Shown piece by piece: positions 17,235 through 25,405 of a stretch of 64,000 nt of DNA. A model generated the notes under the pieces. It was not told where the DNA came from. It made no database searches and saw nothing but the letters and a program-made list of their open reading frames with translations. A program made the translations under genes and the position numbers. The stretch is from CAZHNW01 sp942491575 (GTDB lineage: Bacteria > Spirochaetota > UBA4802 > UBA5550), in assembly GCA_942491575.1 (NCBI GenBank), contig CALOBT010000025.1:558001-622000 (forward strand). Direction: 5' to 3'. Positions within the stretch are counted from its first letter, which is position 1, and each line of letters begins with the position of its first letter.

Positions 17235-18044
17235 TTAAATAAAAAGTAGAAGGCTCAGAGCCATTACCATCATCCCCGCCACCAGTCCATAAATAGAAAG
17301 ATGGTGCTCTCCGTATTCCTGGGCCGCGGGAAGAAGTTCATCCAGTGAGATAAATACCATTATCCCCGCCACAGCGGCAAAAAGAAAACCGAAAACCATT
17401 TCGTTCATAAACTGCATAAAAATCAGGTACCCGACAAGTGCCCCCAGGGGCTCCGCCAGTCCAGAAAGGAAGGAATAAATGAAAGCCTTTTTCCGGTCAC
17501 CCGTGGCAAAGTAGATGGGTACCGAAACGGAAATCCCTTCCGGAATATTATGTATGGCGATTGCAACTGCTACCGGCAGTGCGATACTTGGATCCTGAAG
17601 ACCGGCGATAAAAGTTGCCAGTCCCTCAGGGAAGTTATGGATACCGATGGCGAGGGCAACGAAAAGTCCCATGCGCAGCAGCTTCAGCCGGCCGGTTCTA
17701 TCCTGATCCTTTTCCATATCCTCTATAAATCGCATTTCGTGGGGATTCTCTTCGGAGGGGATAAGCTTATCAATTATGGCAATGAAAAACATGCCGGTAA
17801 AAAAGGCAATGACTGTCATCCAGGTTCCCATTTTCGGCCCCAGGGCGTTGACGTAGGCATCCTTCGCCTTTACGAAAATCTCCACCATGGAGACATAGAT
17901 CATGACTCCAGCAGAAAAACCAAGGGCGACAGCGAGAAACTTCCGGTTGGTGCTTTTAGTCATGAAGGCAATGAGGCTCCCTATTCCCGTGGCGAGGCCG
18001 GCGAAGAGTGTCAGGGCAAATGCGAACAGGACGTTGTCGTTCAT
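17235..18044 (-). CDS. zupT: ZIP-family divalent metal transporter (ZupT-like)
   Basis: 269-aa inner-membrane importer for zinc and other divalent metals. Eight predicted membrane segments; the signature metal-site motifs are HNFPEG (fourth helix) and HNIPEG (fifth helix), with a conserved Glu in SLDELLP near the end. The ATG at 18044 is chosen because it has AAGGAAGG before it and because the longer reading frame runs through a good promoter (18094-18122). The central loop between helices 3 and 4 is long and acidic, typical of ZupT. Monocistronic. Confidence 0.9.
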   Translation of the reverse strand: MNDNVLFAFALTLFAGLATGIGSLIAFMTKSTNRKFLAVALGFSAGVMIYVSMVEIFVKAKDAYVNALGPKMGTWMTVIAFFTGMFFIAIIDKLIPSEENPHEMRFIEDMEKDQDRTGRLKLLRMGLFVALAIGIHNFPEGLATFIAGLQDPSIALPVAVAIAIHNIPEGISVSVPIYFATGDRKKAFIYSFLSGLAEPLGALVGYLIFMQFMNEMVFGFLFAAVAGIMVFISLDELLPAAQEYGEHHLSIYGLVAGMMVMALSLLLFI

Positions 18045-18093
18045 GGGGAGATTACCTTCCTTGTTGTTGCCGATTAGCTTTTCGGTATGCTGA

Positions 18094-18122
18094 GTTTTAT
18101 CGCTAAAATTGTCGAGTGTCAA
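18094..18122 (-). promoter_or_regulatory. Promoter of the ZIP transporter gene
   Basis: On the minus strand TTGACA (18122-18117), 17 bp, TAAAAC (18099-18094). A second pair further upstream, TTGACA (18196-18191), 17 bp, TATCAA (18173-18168), may give a longer transcript with a GGTGTT/AACACC hairpin in its leader. Confidence 0.6.
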
Positions 18123-18281
18123 GTATTTATGTGGGGTGTTTTTTAACACCGCGAAACGCTCTACACTTTGATATCCTTGCCAAGCATCATTGTCAACATC
18201 CAGGGACCACAATAACTAATGGGGATTTCCTTCAATGTTTAGCGTGTGTTATTTTTCCCCGGGACCCGGGGATTGGTTTTT

Positions 18282-18311
18282 GCTAAGGGGGGTTTCGCGA
18301 CCCCCCTTAGC
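18282..18311. repeat. Perfect 12-bp hairpin, CTAAG/G-run type
   Basis: GCTAAGGGGGGT, loop TTCGCG, ACCCCCCTTAGC. Same building blocks (CTAAG next to G6, C6) as the elements at 1161-1189 and 59115-59137. Surrounded by more GC-rich sequence that stands out from the AT-rich flank. Confidence 0.55.
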
Positions 18312-18460
18312 GATCCCGCGCGCTCGCTCAGAAGCCGCGAGTGGGCTTGCTGCTCACGCGCCGCGAGGGCTTAATCTAATTTTTCATACATTGGCAGGCA
18401 TTGTTAAATCAAAATTTAATAAACTGGTTTGAATTATTGCAACAATAAACTTGTTCTGCT

Positions 18461-18515
18461 CGGGCTCAGATGCAGTCCTCCTGACTGCTGAGCCCGGAGA
18501 AGCTTCCTGCTTCTC
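18461..18515. other. Two consecutive stem-loops, candidate structured RNA or transcript end
   Basis: First stem: CGGGCTCA paired with TGAGCCCG, continued after a 3-nt bulge by GCAGTC/GACTGC around the loop CTCCT (18461-18496). Second: AGAAG/CTTCT around CTTCCTG directly after it. There is no T-tract, so it is not a standard terminator. Confidence 0.35.
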
Positions 18516-18785
18516 TTATGGGCATATCCAATAAATGAGGAAAACTATACTGTGAATTCTAGTAACGGTGGATTGTTTATTTTTCACATGGACAAACACC
18601 CTAAAATGGAGTTTTATGCTTGAATTTATTAACGGCTTAAATTTTATTTGAAGTTATATTTAATGTCGCTTTATACCGTAGTTTTCGAAGTATTGCGACA
18701 AGTTTCGAATATGAAGTAGTTTGGCGAAACAGTCGAGAAACTTTGGATCGTCACGTCCTGTGCCATTCTAAATAACATTTATCAC

Positions 18786-18816
18786 TTGACAAATATACCA
18801 CATTTGGTATATTTGT
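18786..18816 (+). promoter_or_regulatory. Promoter with palindromic operator of the toxin-antitoxin module
   Basis: TTGACA (18786-18791), 16 bp, TATATT (18808-18813). Overlapping it is a perfect inverted repeat ACAAATATACCA-CATT-TGGTATATTTGT (18789-18816). The layout is that of an autorepressed promoter, the expected repressor being the helix-turn-helix antitoxin at 19154-19453. Confidence 0.7.
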
Positions 18817-18822
18817 TTTATC

Positions 18823-19167
18823 ATGAATTACAAAATTGACATACTTGAACCGGCATATGAATTCATATTTTCCCTTGAAGTAAAATTTAAGGCAAAGACA
18901 TTTAGAACTATTGAATTATTAAAATAATTCGGACCATTCCTCAAAGAACCTCATTCAAAATCGATAAAAGGACATAAAGGATTATTCGAATTGAGAGTTC
19001 AATTTGGTAATAACATTTTAAGATTATTTTATTTTCATTATAAATCTTCGCTTTATATTATAACTTCAGGTTACATTAAAAAAGATAAAAAGACTGATAA
19101 AGATCAAATTAGCAAAGCTATGGATTTAATGAAAACATATATGGAGCAAAATCATGAAGAAAATTAA
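18823..19167 (+). pseudogene. higB: RelE/HigB-like toxin gene with an in-frame stop codon
   Basis: Would encode a 114-aa mRNA-interferase-type toxin of the Gp49/HigB group. Reading from the ATG at 18823, codon 35 is TAA (18925-18927), after which the same frame continues without another stop to 19165-19167 and shows the family core: SKSIKGHKGLFELRV, then LRLFYFHY and IITSGYIKKDKKT. One base change from a Glu or Lys codon explains the stop. The end overlaps the antitoxin gene by 14 bp, the usual toxin-first order of higBA. Unless the stop is read through, no full toxin is made. Confidence 0.75.
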
Positions 19168-19453
19168 GTCCTACAATTTTGATTCATTACTTGAAAAAGA
19201 GTTGAAAAATAAAAATTTCAAAGAAGCATATGAATTATTTAATGAAGAATTTACTCTTTCAAAGGACATCATTAGATTGAGAAAAACTAATCATTTAACT
19301 CAAAAAGAGTTAGCTGAAAAAGTTGGGACTTCTCAACCAGCGATAGCACGATTAGAATCTGGAAATTATAAAAATATTTCTCTATCTTTTCTAAGAAAAG
19401 TTGCACTTGCATTAGGTACAACACCTGAGATTAAATTAAAAAAAATAAAATAG
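19154..19453 (+). CDS. higA: HigA-like antitoxin, XRE-type helix-turn-helix protein
   Basis: 99 aa. The C-terminal half is a classical helix-turn-helix of the Cro/CI type (LTQKELAEKVGTSQPAIARLESG, positions about 49-71). The N-terminal part (about 1-40) is charged and would bind the toxin. It overlaps the toxin reading frame by 14 bp. Low GC, unlike the hox or hyp genes, suggesting acquisition with the toxin as a cassette. It presumably binds the palindrome at 18789-18816. The gene is intact although the toxin is not. Confidence 0.85.
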   Translation: MKKIKSYNFDSLLEKELKNKNFKEAYELFNEEFTLSKDIIRLRKTNHLTQKELAEKVGTSQPAIARLESGNYKNISLSFLRKVALALGTTPEIKLKKIK

Positions 19454-19843
19454 AAACTAAACATTTAGAAAAGATTTCGACGTCCTTGTCTCATCTCAGG
19501 AAACTTGTTGTAACTCGACTGCATCGCCTAACAAAGCTTACACACGGCGCTCGGAGTACCTCGCTTGGCCTGCGGCACATTGCGGCAAAAGACCGCGCAA
19601 CGTCGGGTAAGCAAGACGTTTCGCGAAAGCGGTGCCCTCTTGTCCTTCAATCTACTCTGTTACAAGCTGGCGTCGTGCCAGCCCGGTTGTGGGGAAAGAT
19701 ATTATTATTGTTTCAGAAATGTGAATGCGAAGATACATTGAGCGTCTGCTTTGTCTTTGTAGGCAAGTTCTCTGCTAAAAAAGAAAAAGGAATAACACAA
19801 ATTGTTAAAACTGATAAAAGATGCAAAAATACGAAAAAGTAAA
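19454..19843. other. 390-bp region with a GC-rich structured insert between two AT-rich genes
   Basis: From about 19480 to 19690 the base composition jumps to GC-rich. It contains GCCTAAC (19526-19532), GCTTAC/GTAAGC about 65 bp apart, and a perfect hairpin GCTGGC-GTCGT-GCCAGC (19666-19682). No coding sequence is convincing. The composition and the GCCTAAC core recall integron attC sites, but the matching GTTAGGC core is not there. Confidence 0.35.
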
Positions 19844-20359
19844 ATGAGAAAAATCGAAGTATTACCATATAATAAAAAATGGCTACAGCAATTTTTAGAT
19901 GAAAAAATTTGTCTAAAAAATATTTTTCGGACAAATGCAGTAAATATTCATCATATCGGAAGTACTTCTGTTCCCGGATTAGCGGCAAAACCAATTATTG
20001 ATATAATGATTGAAGTAAATTCTCTCCAGGAAGTTGATTCAAAAAATAAAAAGATGATCGAGCTTGGATATAGACCATTAGGGGAATATGGAATAAAAAA
20101 CAGACGGTTTTTTCAAAAAGGCCGGGATAACATAAGCCACCATGTACATATTTTTAAAATCAATGATGAAAATATAATCAGGCATCTTGCGTTCAGAGAC
20201 TATTTAAAGGTTAACAAAAAACGATTAAAAGAATATGAAGAATTCAAAATCAAACTGGCAGATCAATATCATGATGATATAGATAGTTATTGTAAAGGGA
20301 AGGATTTTTTAATAAAAGAAATTGAAAAGGAAGCCCTCAATTATTATAAAAAACTGTAA
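19844..20359 (+). CDS. GrpB family protein (UPF0157, nucleotidyltransferase-like)
   Basis: 171-aa protein recognised by the near-invariant HHIGSTSVPGLAAKPIIDIMI, the nucleotidyltransferase-fold active site with Asp residues, and by the later HHVHIF and RHLAFRDYL. Family members are small stand-alone transferases of unknown substrate. ATG at 19844 chosen because the conserved part starts there (MRKIEVLPYN). Low GC and Lys-rich, like the preceding antitoxin; both probably arrived by transfer. Confidence 0.85.
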   Translation: MRKIEVLPYNKKWLQQFLDEKICLKNIFRTNAVNIHHIGSTSVPGLAAKPIIDIMIEVNSLQEVDSKNKKMIELGYRPLGEYGIKNRRFFQKGRDNISHHVHIFKINDENIIRHLAFRDYLKVNKKRLKEYEEFKIKLADQYHDDIDSYCKGKDFLIKEIEKEALNYYKKL

Positions 20360-20410
20360 CGGAAAATATTTTTAGTACTGCCTCCACAGGCTCCTTCCGG
20401 ACTCCGGGTT

Positions 20411-21019
20411 TTACTTAGATGGAGCTCTAGCCATTTCCCACATGGGGATCTCCAGATCAGGAAGTATTACTTCCTTTACTACTTTGAATCCATAATGTTC
20501 ATACAGCTTTACATTATCTTCCGTATCGGTTTCAAGATAAACTGCTTTTTCTTCCTTATCTGCTTTTTCTATCAGTGCTTCCATCAACTTCCCCCCCAGT
20601 CCTTTACCCTGATGGTTTTGGGCAATTCCAATTGACAGTCCGTATATATATGGACCGATGGAGAGATTTTTCTTATCTTCATCCAAAATTTTACCGGTTA
20701 CCTTCAAGATCTGCATCAATTGTTTTTTTATCTTAAGCACGGGAAAAATTGCCCCGCTTCGAATTACCTGCCAGCTTTTCATGATGGCATATTTTTCAGG
20801 TAAAAATGCAAGAATTCCCTCAAGATTAGCAGAGGTGGCATAGATTTCTCCATACCTTAAGCTGAATCTAACCATCATCTCAAACATATTCTGCATATCT
20901 TCTATTGGAATATTTAATTTTTTCAGCATTGGTTTTTCCGAAAAGGCATTTGCCAGAATTTGACTGGCTTTTTTACATTCAGATTTATTTACGGGATATA
21001 GCTCATCAATTAAACTCAT
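20411..21019 (-). CDS. GNAT-family N-acetyltransferase
   Basis: 202-aa predicted N-acetyltransferase. The acetyl-CoA loop is HQGKGLGGKLMEALIEKA, and the C-terminal core is YLETDTEDNVKLYEHYGFKVV, typical of the group that acetylates small amines or antibiotics. GAGG lies before the ATG at 21019. Stands alone between the GrpB gene (convergent) and a divergent membrane-protein gene, with 288 bp of AT-rich sequence on that side in which I see no gene. Substrate unknown. Confidence 0.85.
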   Translation of the reverse strand: MSLIDELYPVNKSECKKASQILANAFSEKPMLKKLNIPIEDMQNMFEMMVRFSLRYGEIYATSANLEGILAFLPEKYAIMKSWQVIRSGAIFPVLKIKKQLMQILKVTGKILDEDKKNLSIGPYIYGLSIGIAQNHQGKGLGGKLMEALIEKADKEEKAVYLETDTEDNVKLYEHYGFKVVKEVILPDLEIPMWEMARAPSK

Positions 21020-21307
21020 TATAACGACCTCACTCTGATCTATAACATTTTATAGTAACTGGTATTTTGTATTGAAAGTATTAATACATGATAGACTAAA
21101 AATAAATTATTATTCTCTGTTTAATAATAATTTCAAACGAAATTCTCAATGATATTCGACAAATGATCTTGCCAACAGTCAAGAGAGGCCGCCTCTCCGG
21201 GGGATGAAAGCGAGGCAATTAGATTTTTCCCTAAAAAACAAAAAAATCTATTTGCCCTACAGACAATTTTTTCTACTCTTGCCATAGAAAAAATCCCGGA
21301 GAAACCC

Positions 21308-22048
21308 ATGAACCGAGTAACCTGGTACGCGACCCTCATCATAAGCCTTGTGATAGTTTCCATCATCACCTATAGCCTGCAGATACAAATCTTCCATAAA
21401 GAACATGACACCTTCTTTTACATGATGCAGGATTTTGCATTTGTTCCCCTTCAGGTACTCTTTGTAACCCTCATACTCGACCGTCTCATGAAAAAACAGG
21501 AAAAACAGTCTCTATTAAATAAATTGAATATGCTTATCGGTGTCTTTTTCCATGAGATGGGGAATGGCATGATAGAATATTTCAAAACCTGTACTGAAAA
21601 CTTCGAAGAATTCCAGGTAAAGCTGAAAGTCAATCCTCAGTGGAAAAATAAAGATTTCAACGAAGCGATAAAATATTTTAAAAATTATAAATACGAAATC
21701 TCCCTGCCCGCAGAGTATCTCCTGAGCTTAAGGGCATTTATGGTTTCACACAAGGAATCCCTGCAGGGCCTGCTGAAAAATCCGAACCTGCTTGAACATG
21801 AAGCATTTACTGACCTTCTCTGGGCGGGATTTCACCTGGCAGATGAGCTTTTCCATCGCAAAAACTTTGAGGAACTTCCCGAATCCGACATCATACATCT
21901 CAAGGGTGATTTAACCAGGGCCTATTCCCTTCTCATAATTGAATGGCTCCACTATATGCGCCATCTGAAAAGTGACTATCCATATCTATTTTCCATTGCG
22001 GTGCGTACAAATCCCTTTAATCCCGATGCTGAGATTACTGTAAAATAA
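21308..22048 (+). CDS. Conserved hypothetical membrane protein
   Basis: 246 aa, not recognised as a named family. Two membrane helices near the N-terminus (about residues 6-26 and 44-62), then a long soluble, mainly helical domain facing the cytoplasm with many aromatic and charged residues (KNKDFNEAIKYFKNYKYEI, HLADELFHRKNFEEL, EWLHYMRHLKSDYPY). CGGAG precedes the ATG. No obvious catalytic motif. It lies upstream of a Fur-family gene with 143 bp between. Confidence 0.65.
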   Translation: MNRVTWYATLIISLVIVSIITYSLQIQIFHKEHDTFFYMMQDFAFVPLQVLFVTLILDRLMKKQEKQSLLNKLNMLIGVFFHEMGNGMIEYFKTCTENFEEFQVKLKVNPQWKNKDFNEAIKYFKNYKYEISLPAEYLLSLRAFMVSHKESLQGLLKNPNLLEHEAFTDLLWAGFHLADELFHRKNFEELPESDIIHLKGDLTRAYSLLIIEWLHYMRHLKSDYPYLFSIAVRTNPFNPDAEITVK

Positions 22049-22191
22049 GATTTTGCCTGAGAGTAATTTCGAGATAGAATCTCTCCGTAAATGCCTGAAC
22101 AGTGATAATATCAAATAAAAAAATTCTATGTGTACATTTTCCTTGATAAAAAGTGCAATTACCATTATATTAGTCTCAATATCTTTTTTAT

Positions 22192-22623
22192 ATGAGTTCA
22201 ACAATGAAATCTTTACAAGCAAAAGAAATTCTGCAAAATAATAATATCAAGCCTTCTCTCCACCGTCTCCGGATACTTCAATATCTGCTGGATAACCGTA
22301 CCCATCCAACGGTTGATGTGATCTATCAGGACATCATAGAAGAGATTCCAACCCTTTCTAAAACTACTATATACAATACTCTGAAAACTTTTCTTGAAAA
22401 ACATGTCGTCCTGGCAATTACCATTGAAGAAAATGAAGTCAGATTCGATGCCTGCGTTGAAGACCATGGCCATTTTAAATGCACACATTGCGGCGAACTC
22501 TATGACGTGAATATAAACACTGAAAAGTTAAACTTCTCAAAAATAGAAGGGCATACCATATCAGAAAAGCATTTCTATTTTAAAGGAATCTGCAAAAACT
22601 GTGCTGTACCTGGCTTTAGCTGA
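22192..22623 (+). CDS. Fur-family transcriptional regulator (PerR-like)
   Basis: 143-aa metal-dependent repressor. N-terminal winged helix (KPSLHRLRILQYLL, TLSKTTIYNTLKTF), then the dimerisation domain with the metal-binding DHGHFKCTHCGELYDV and the C-terminal CKNC, giving a Cys4 structural zinc site. The lack of the longer Fur His cluster and the overall length point to the peroxide sensor PerR branch, but this is inference. Weak ribosome binding site; a second ATG four codons on is equally possible. A palindrome in the promoter of cytochrome bd 180 bp downstream may be its target. Confidence 0.85.
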   Translation: MSSTMKSLQAKEILQNNNIKPSLHRLRILQYLLDNRTHPTVDVIYQDIIEEIPTLSKTTIYNTLKTFLEKHVVLAITIEENEVRFDACVEDHGHFKCTHCGELYDVNINTEKLNFSKIEGHTISEKHFYFKGICKNCAVPGFS

Positions 22624-22990
22624 TAATCATCTCACTCTCCCCCCATAGTCGCATAAATCCAATTTTTCCACATATTTTCGTTGATTGCTATTATATTCCA
22701 TGATATAAAAGCAGATCTCAAAAACAACAGAGGCATTTAATTTAATGCTGATTCTTTTTATTCAAATATATCTTGACAGTACCCTCTCAAATTAATATAG
22801 TTACAATATTGTAATCATTCCATATCTTTAACAAAATGATATCAGACAGGTATCTTTAATTTTTGGAGACACCTGATGTTTCTTCAAATCAGTTAAGGAA
22901 TAATGTTTTAAAAGGGACTGATTAAAATCTCAGGCTAAAGGGAGTGTGTTTTTCCCGCTTAATTATTTATTGTTTCACGAGGAGGCTGTA
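22624..22990. other. 367-bp cydA upstream region
   Basis: AT-rich, no gene seen. It holds the cyd promoter and operator at 22773-22814 and a long untranslated leader of about 180 bp before the cydA start. Confidence 0.5.
22773..22814 (+). promoter_or_regulatory. Promoter and palindromic operator of cydAB
   Basis: TTGACA (22773-22778), 17-bp spacer, TATAGT (22796-22801), close to consensus. Immediately downstream, overlapping the last base of the -10, is the perfect 14-bp palindrome TTACAATATTGTAA (22801-22814). This position would block transcription start when bound. It resembles the two 7-bp arms of a PerR/Fur-type box without a centre base. Confidence 0.65.
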
Positions 22991-24313
22991 ATGGATGCTG
23001 TTCTATTATCTAGAATTCAGTTTGCCTTTGCTGCTGGATTCCATTTTCTTTTCCCCCCTCTAACTCTGGGGATAACATTTATTATATTTATTATTGAACT
23101 TATCAACTTTAAGAAGAAAGATGAAATTTATGAAAAAATAAGTAAATTCCTGGTAAAGATTCTTGCCCTTATTTTTACGATGGGCGTTTCAACGGGGATT
23201 GTTCTTGAATTCTCATTTGGTACAAACTGGTCAGAATACTCACGGATGGTTGGTGACATCTTCGGTGCTCCACTGGCTGCGGAAGGAGTCTTTTCATTCT
23301 TTCTTGAGTCTGTTTTTATTGCAGTTCTCATATTCGGCCGGGAAAAGGTCTCCCGCAGGGTCTACCTCCTTTCCGCTTTTCTCGTTTTCTTCGCATCACA
23401 TCTTTCAGGATTCTGGATTATCATCGCCAATTCCTGGATGCAGACCCCTGCAGGATTCAAAATGGAAGGTGGCCGCGCGGTATTGACCAGTTTTTTTGAT
23501 GCGGCATTTAATCCATCCACACTGGTAAGATATTTTCATGTAATTGCTGCGGCATGGATTACCGGTTCCCTTTTCGTTTCCGGGATCAGTGCCTGGTACA
23601 TTGTTAAAGATAAATTTGAAGAATACTTTCAGCCCCTTCTAAAAATTTCTCTCGGTATCTTCATAGCAATGTCGCTGCTTCAGTTCGCTTCCGGTCACAT
23701 GCATGCCATACAGGTTGCAAAGACACAACCTGAGAAAATGGCAGCCTTCGAAGCCCTCTGGAAAACACAGAAGGGGGCCCCAATGTCAATAATAGGGATT
23801 CCTGATGAAGAAAAGGAAGTTACCCATTTCGAGATTGCCATACCGAAACTCCTCAGTTTTATGATCGATTTTGATACTGAATATGAAGTAAAGGGACTTG
23901 AGGCCTTTCCGAAGGATGAACGCCCACCGGTTTTTCTTCCCTACATGTCATACCATATGATGATTGGCCTGGGTACACTTTTTGCCCTGCTCGCCGGGCT
24001 CGGCATACTGCTAATTATCACGCAGAAAATATTTGAGTCAAAAAAATACCTCTGGCTCCTTGTCCTGGCATCTCCACTTCCCCTGATTGGAAATGAAGTT
24101 GGATGGATTGCCGCCGAGGTTGGCAGACAGCCATGGGCAGTCTATAAAGTATTAAAAACAGCAGATGCCGCATCGGTTGTGGTTCCTGCAGGGCAGATAC
24201 TCTTTACCCTGATAATGTTCAGTGTAATTTACCTTCTTCTGTTCCTTATCTTTTTGAAAATATTTTTCAAAATTATACAAAAAGGCCCGGAAGAATCCGG
24301 AAGTGTTTATTAA
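22991..24313 (+). CDS. cydA: Cytochrome bd ubiquinol oxidase subunit I
   Basis: 440-aa haem-bearing subunit of the high-affinity quinol oxidase, in the cytoplasmic membrane. Seen: the N-terminal RIQFAFAAGFHFLFPPLT with the haem ligand His, FHVIAAAWITG with the second His, GRQPW in the quinol-linked C-terminal part, and about nine membrane helices. The Q loop is of the short type (E. coli CydA has 522 aa). ATG at 22991 is chosen because of GAGGAGG before it; an upstream ATG has none. Operon with cydB 15 bp downstream. The enzyme lets this hydrogenase-bearing organism respire or detoxify low oxygen. Confidence 0.96.
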   Translation: MDAVLLSRIQFAFAAGFHFLFPPLTLGITFIIFIIELINFKKKDEIYEKISKFLVKILALIFTMGVSTGIVLEFSFGTNWSEYSRMVGDIFGAPLAAEGVFSFFLESVFIAVLIFGREKVSRRVYLLSAFLVFFASHLSGFWIIIANSWMQTPAGFKMEGGRAVLTSFFDAAFNPSTLVRYFHVIAAAWITGSLFVSGISAWYIVKDKFEEYFQPLLKISLGIFIAMSLLQFASGHMHAIQVAKTQPEKMAAFEALWKTQKGAPMSIIGIPDEEKEVTHFEIAIPKLLSFMIDFDTEYEVKGLEAFPKDERPPVFLPYMSYHMMIGLGTLFALLAGLGILLIITQKIFESKKYLWLLVLASPLPLIGNEVGWIAAEVGRQPWAVYKVLKTADAASVVVPAGQILFTLIMFSVIYLLLFLIFLKIFFKIIQKGPEESGSVY

Positions 24314-24328
24314 GGGAGGAGTAAAAAT

Positions 24329-25330
24329 ATGGAATTATTAGAAATATTACAAAATATCTGGTTTATCCTGATAGGTGTACTTTTAATCGGTTACGCCATC
24401 CTTGACGGTTTCGATCTCGGCATCGGTTCACTCTTTCCACTTCTGGCAAAGAATGAAGCTGAAAAAAAGGCAGTGATAAAATCAATCTGGCCATTCTGGG
24501 ATGGCAACGAAGTCTGGCTCCTTACGGGGGGTGGTGCCCTTTTTGCAGCCTTCCCCCATGCCTATGCGACGGTATTCAGCGGCTTTTACCTCGCACTGAT
24601 GCTTGTACTCTTTGCCCTGATCTTCCGTGCCGTATCCCTGGAATTCTGGCACTATGATGAAGAACGCCGCCGCCTCTGGGGGTGGGCTTTCACAATAGGA
24701 AGTTTTCTCCCGTCTCTCCTCTACGGGGTAGCCCTCGGTAATGTAATAATCGGTATCCCCCTGGATGCGACGATGAACTTCACCGGTTCATTTTTTACCC
24801 TTCTCCGTCCATTCCCACTTGCCCTGGGACTTCTTGGACTTGCGGCAATACTTCTCCAGGGAAGTACATTTGCTGCCCTTAAAAATGAAGGAGAAATCCA
24901 AAAACGTGCACGGGACCTGACCTCAAAAATCTGGATGCTCTTCATCGGTCTCCTCGCCGTCAGCATTATTATGACCATCATATTCATGCCGGGGTCCCTG
25001 TCAAAGACAGCGCCATGGATTGCCCTGGTTGCAGTTATAATTTTCAGCTTTCTTGCAAAAAAATCTGCAGGGGACGGACAGGATGGAAAAAGTTTTTTAA
25101 TGTCATCATTGAACTTTATCGCCCTGTGGGTCATTGCTGGAACTGTGCATTACCCGAATCTCGTCAAAGCCGGCAATGATATAAACATGAGTATTACCAT
25201 TTATAACGGTTCCTCAACAGAACTGACTCTGAAGGTTATGCTCATCATTGCACTGATTGGAATGCCTCTGGTCATAGGTTATACCGCCTATGTTTACCGA
25301 ATATTCAGGGGGAAGGTAAATCAGCAATAG
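24329..25330 (+). CDS. cydB: Cytochrome bd ubiquinol oxidase subunit II
   Basis: 333-aa membrane partner of CydA. Typical start with LIGYAILDGFDLGIGSLFP, then IWPFWDGNEVWLLTGGGALFAAFP, the conserved Trp and Asn-Glu region of the family, and eight or nine membrane helices. GGGAGGAG ribosome binding site. 15 bp after cydA and followed by a strong terminator, so the operon is cydAB only; no cydCD or cydX was found. Confidence 0.96.
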   Translation: MELLEILQNIWFILIGVLLIGYAILDGFDLGIGSLFPLLAKNEAEKKAVIKSIWPFWDGNEVWLLTGGGALFAAFPHAYATVFSGFYLALMLVLFALIFRAVSLEFWHYDEERRRLWGWAFTIGSFLPSLLYGVALGNVIIGIPLDATMNFTGSFFTLLRPFPLALGLLGLAAILLQGSTFAALKNEGEIQKRARDLTSKIWMLFIGLLAVSIIMTIIFMPGSLSKTAPWIALVAVIIFSFLAKKSAGDGQDGKSFLMSSLNFIALWVIAGTVHYPNLVKAGNDINMSITIYNGSSTELTLKVMLIIALIGMPLVIGYTAYVYRIFRGKVNQQ

Positions 25331-25362
25331 CGGAAAAAACTTTTAATAAAACCTATTTTTTT

Positions 25363-25388
25363 AACGGCCCCGCAAGGGGCCGTTTTTT
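25363..25388 (+). terminator. Rho-independent terminator of cydAB
   Basis: AACGGCCCC, loop GCAA, GGGGCCGTT followed by four more T's. The GNRA-type tetraloop and perfect stem make it strong. Confidence 0.9.
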
Positions 25389-25405
25389 AAGTATCCATGC
25401 CAGTT

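Larger units (their letters stand above)
18213..18785. other. 573-bp region without a gene, start of an AT-rich accessory patch
   Basis: No coding sequence is convincing. The left part (18240-18380) is very GC-rich and holds a strong hairpin. The middle has a second structured segment (18461-18515). The right part (18520-18785) is AT-rich with nothing recognisable, and leads into the toxin-antitoxin promoter. Confidence 0.4.

Noticed and set aside
17550..18077. 175-aa plus-strand frame opposite the ZIP gene
   Set aside because: His-rich only because it is antisense to the HNFPEG/HNIPEG region; no support.
18045..18212. 56-residue N-terminal extension of the ZIP transporter
   Set aside because: It is not hydrophobic or conserved-looking and contains a TTGACA-17-TAAAAC promoter; the ATG at 18044 has a good ribosome binding site.
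19526..19612. Integron attC site
   Set aside because: Has a GCCTAAC core and some inverted symmetry, but no GTTRRRY partner core at a proper distance; kept only as a low-interest structural finding.
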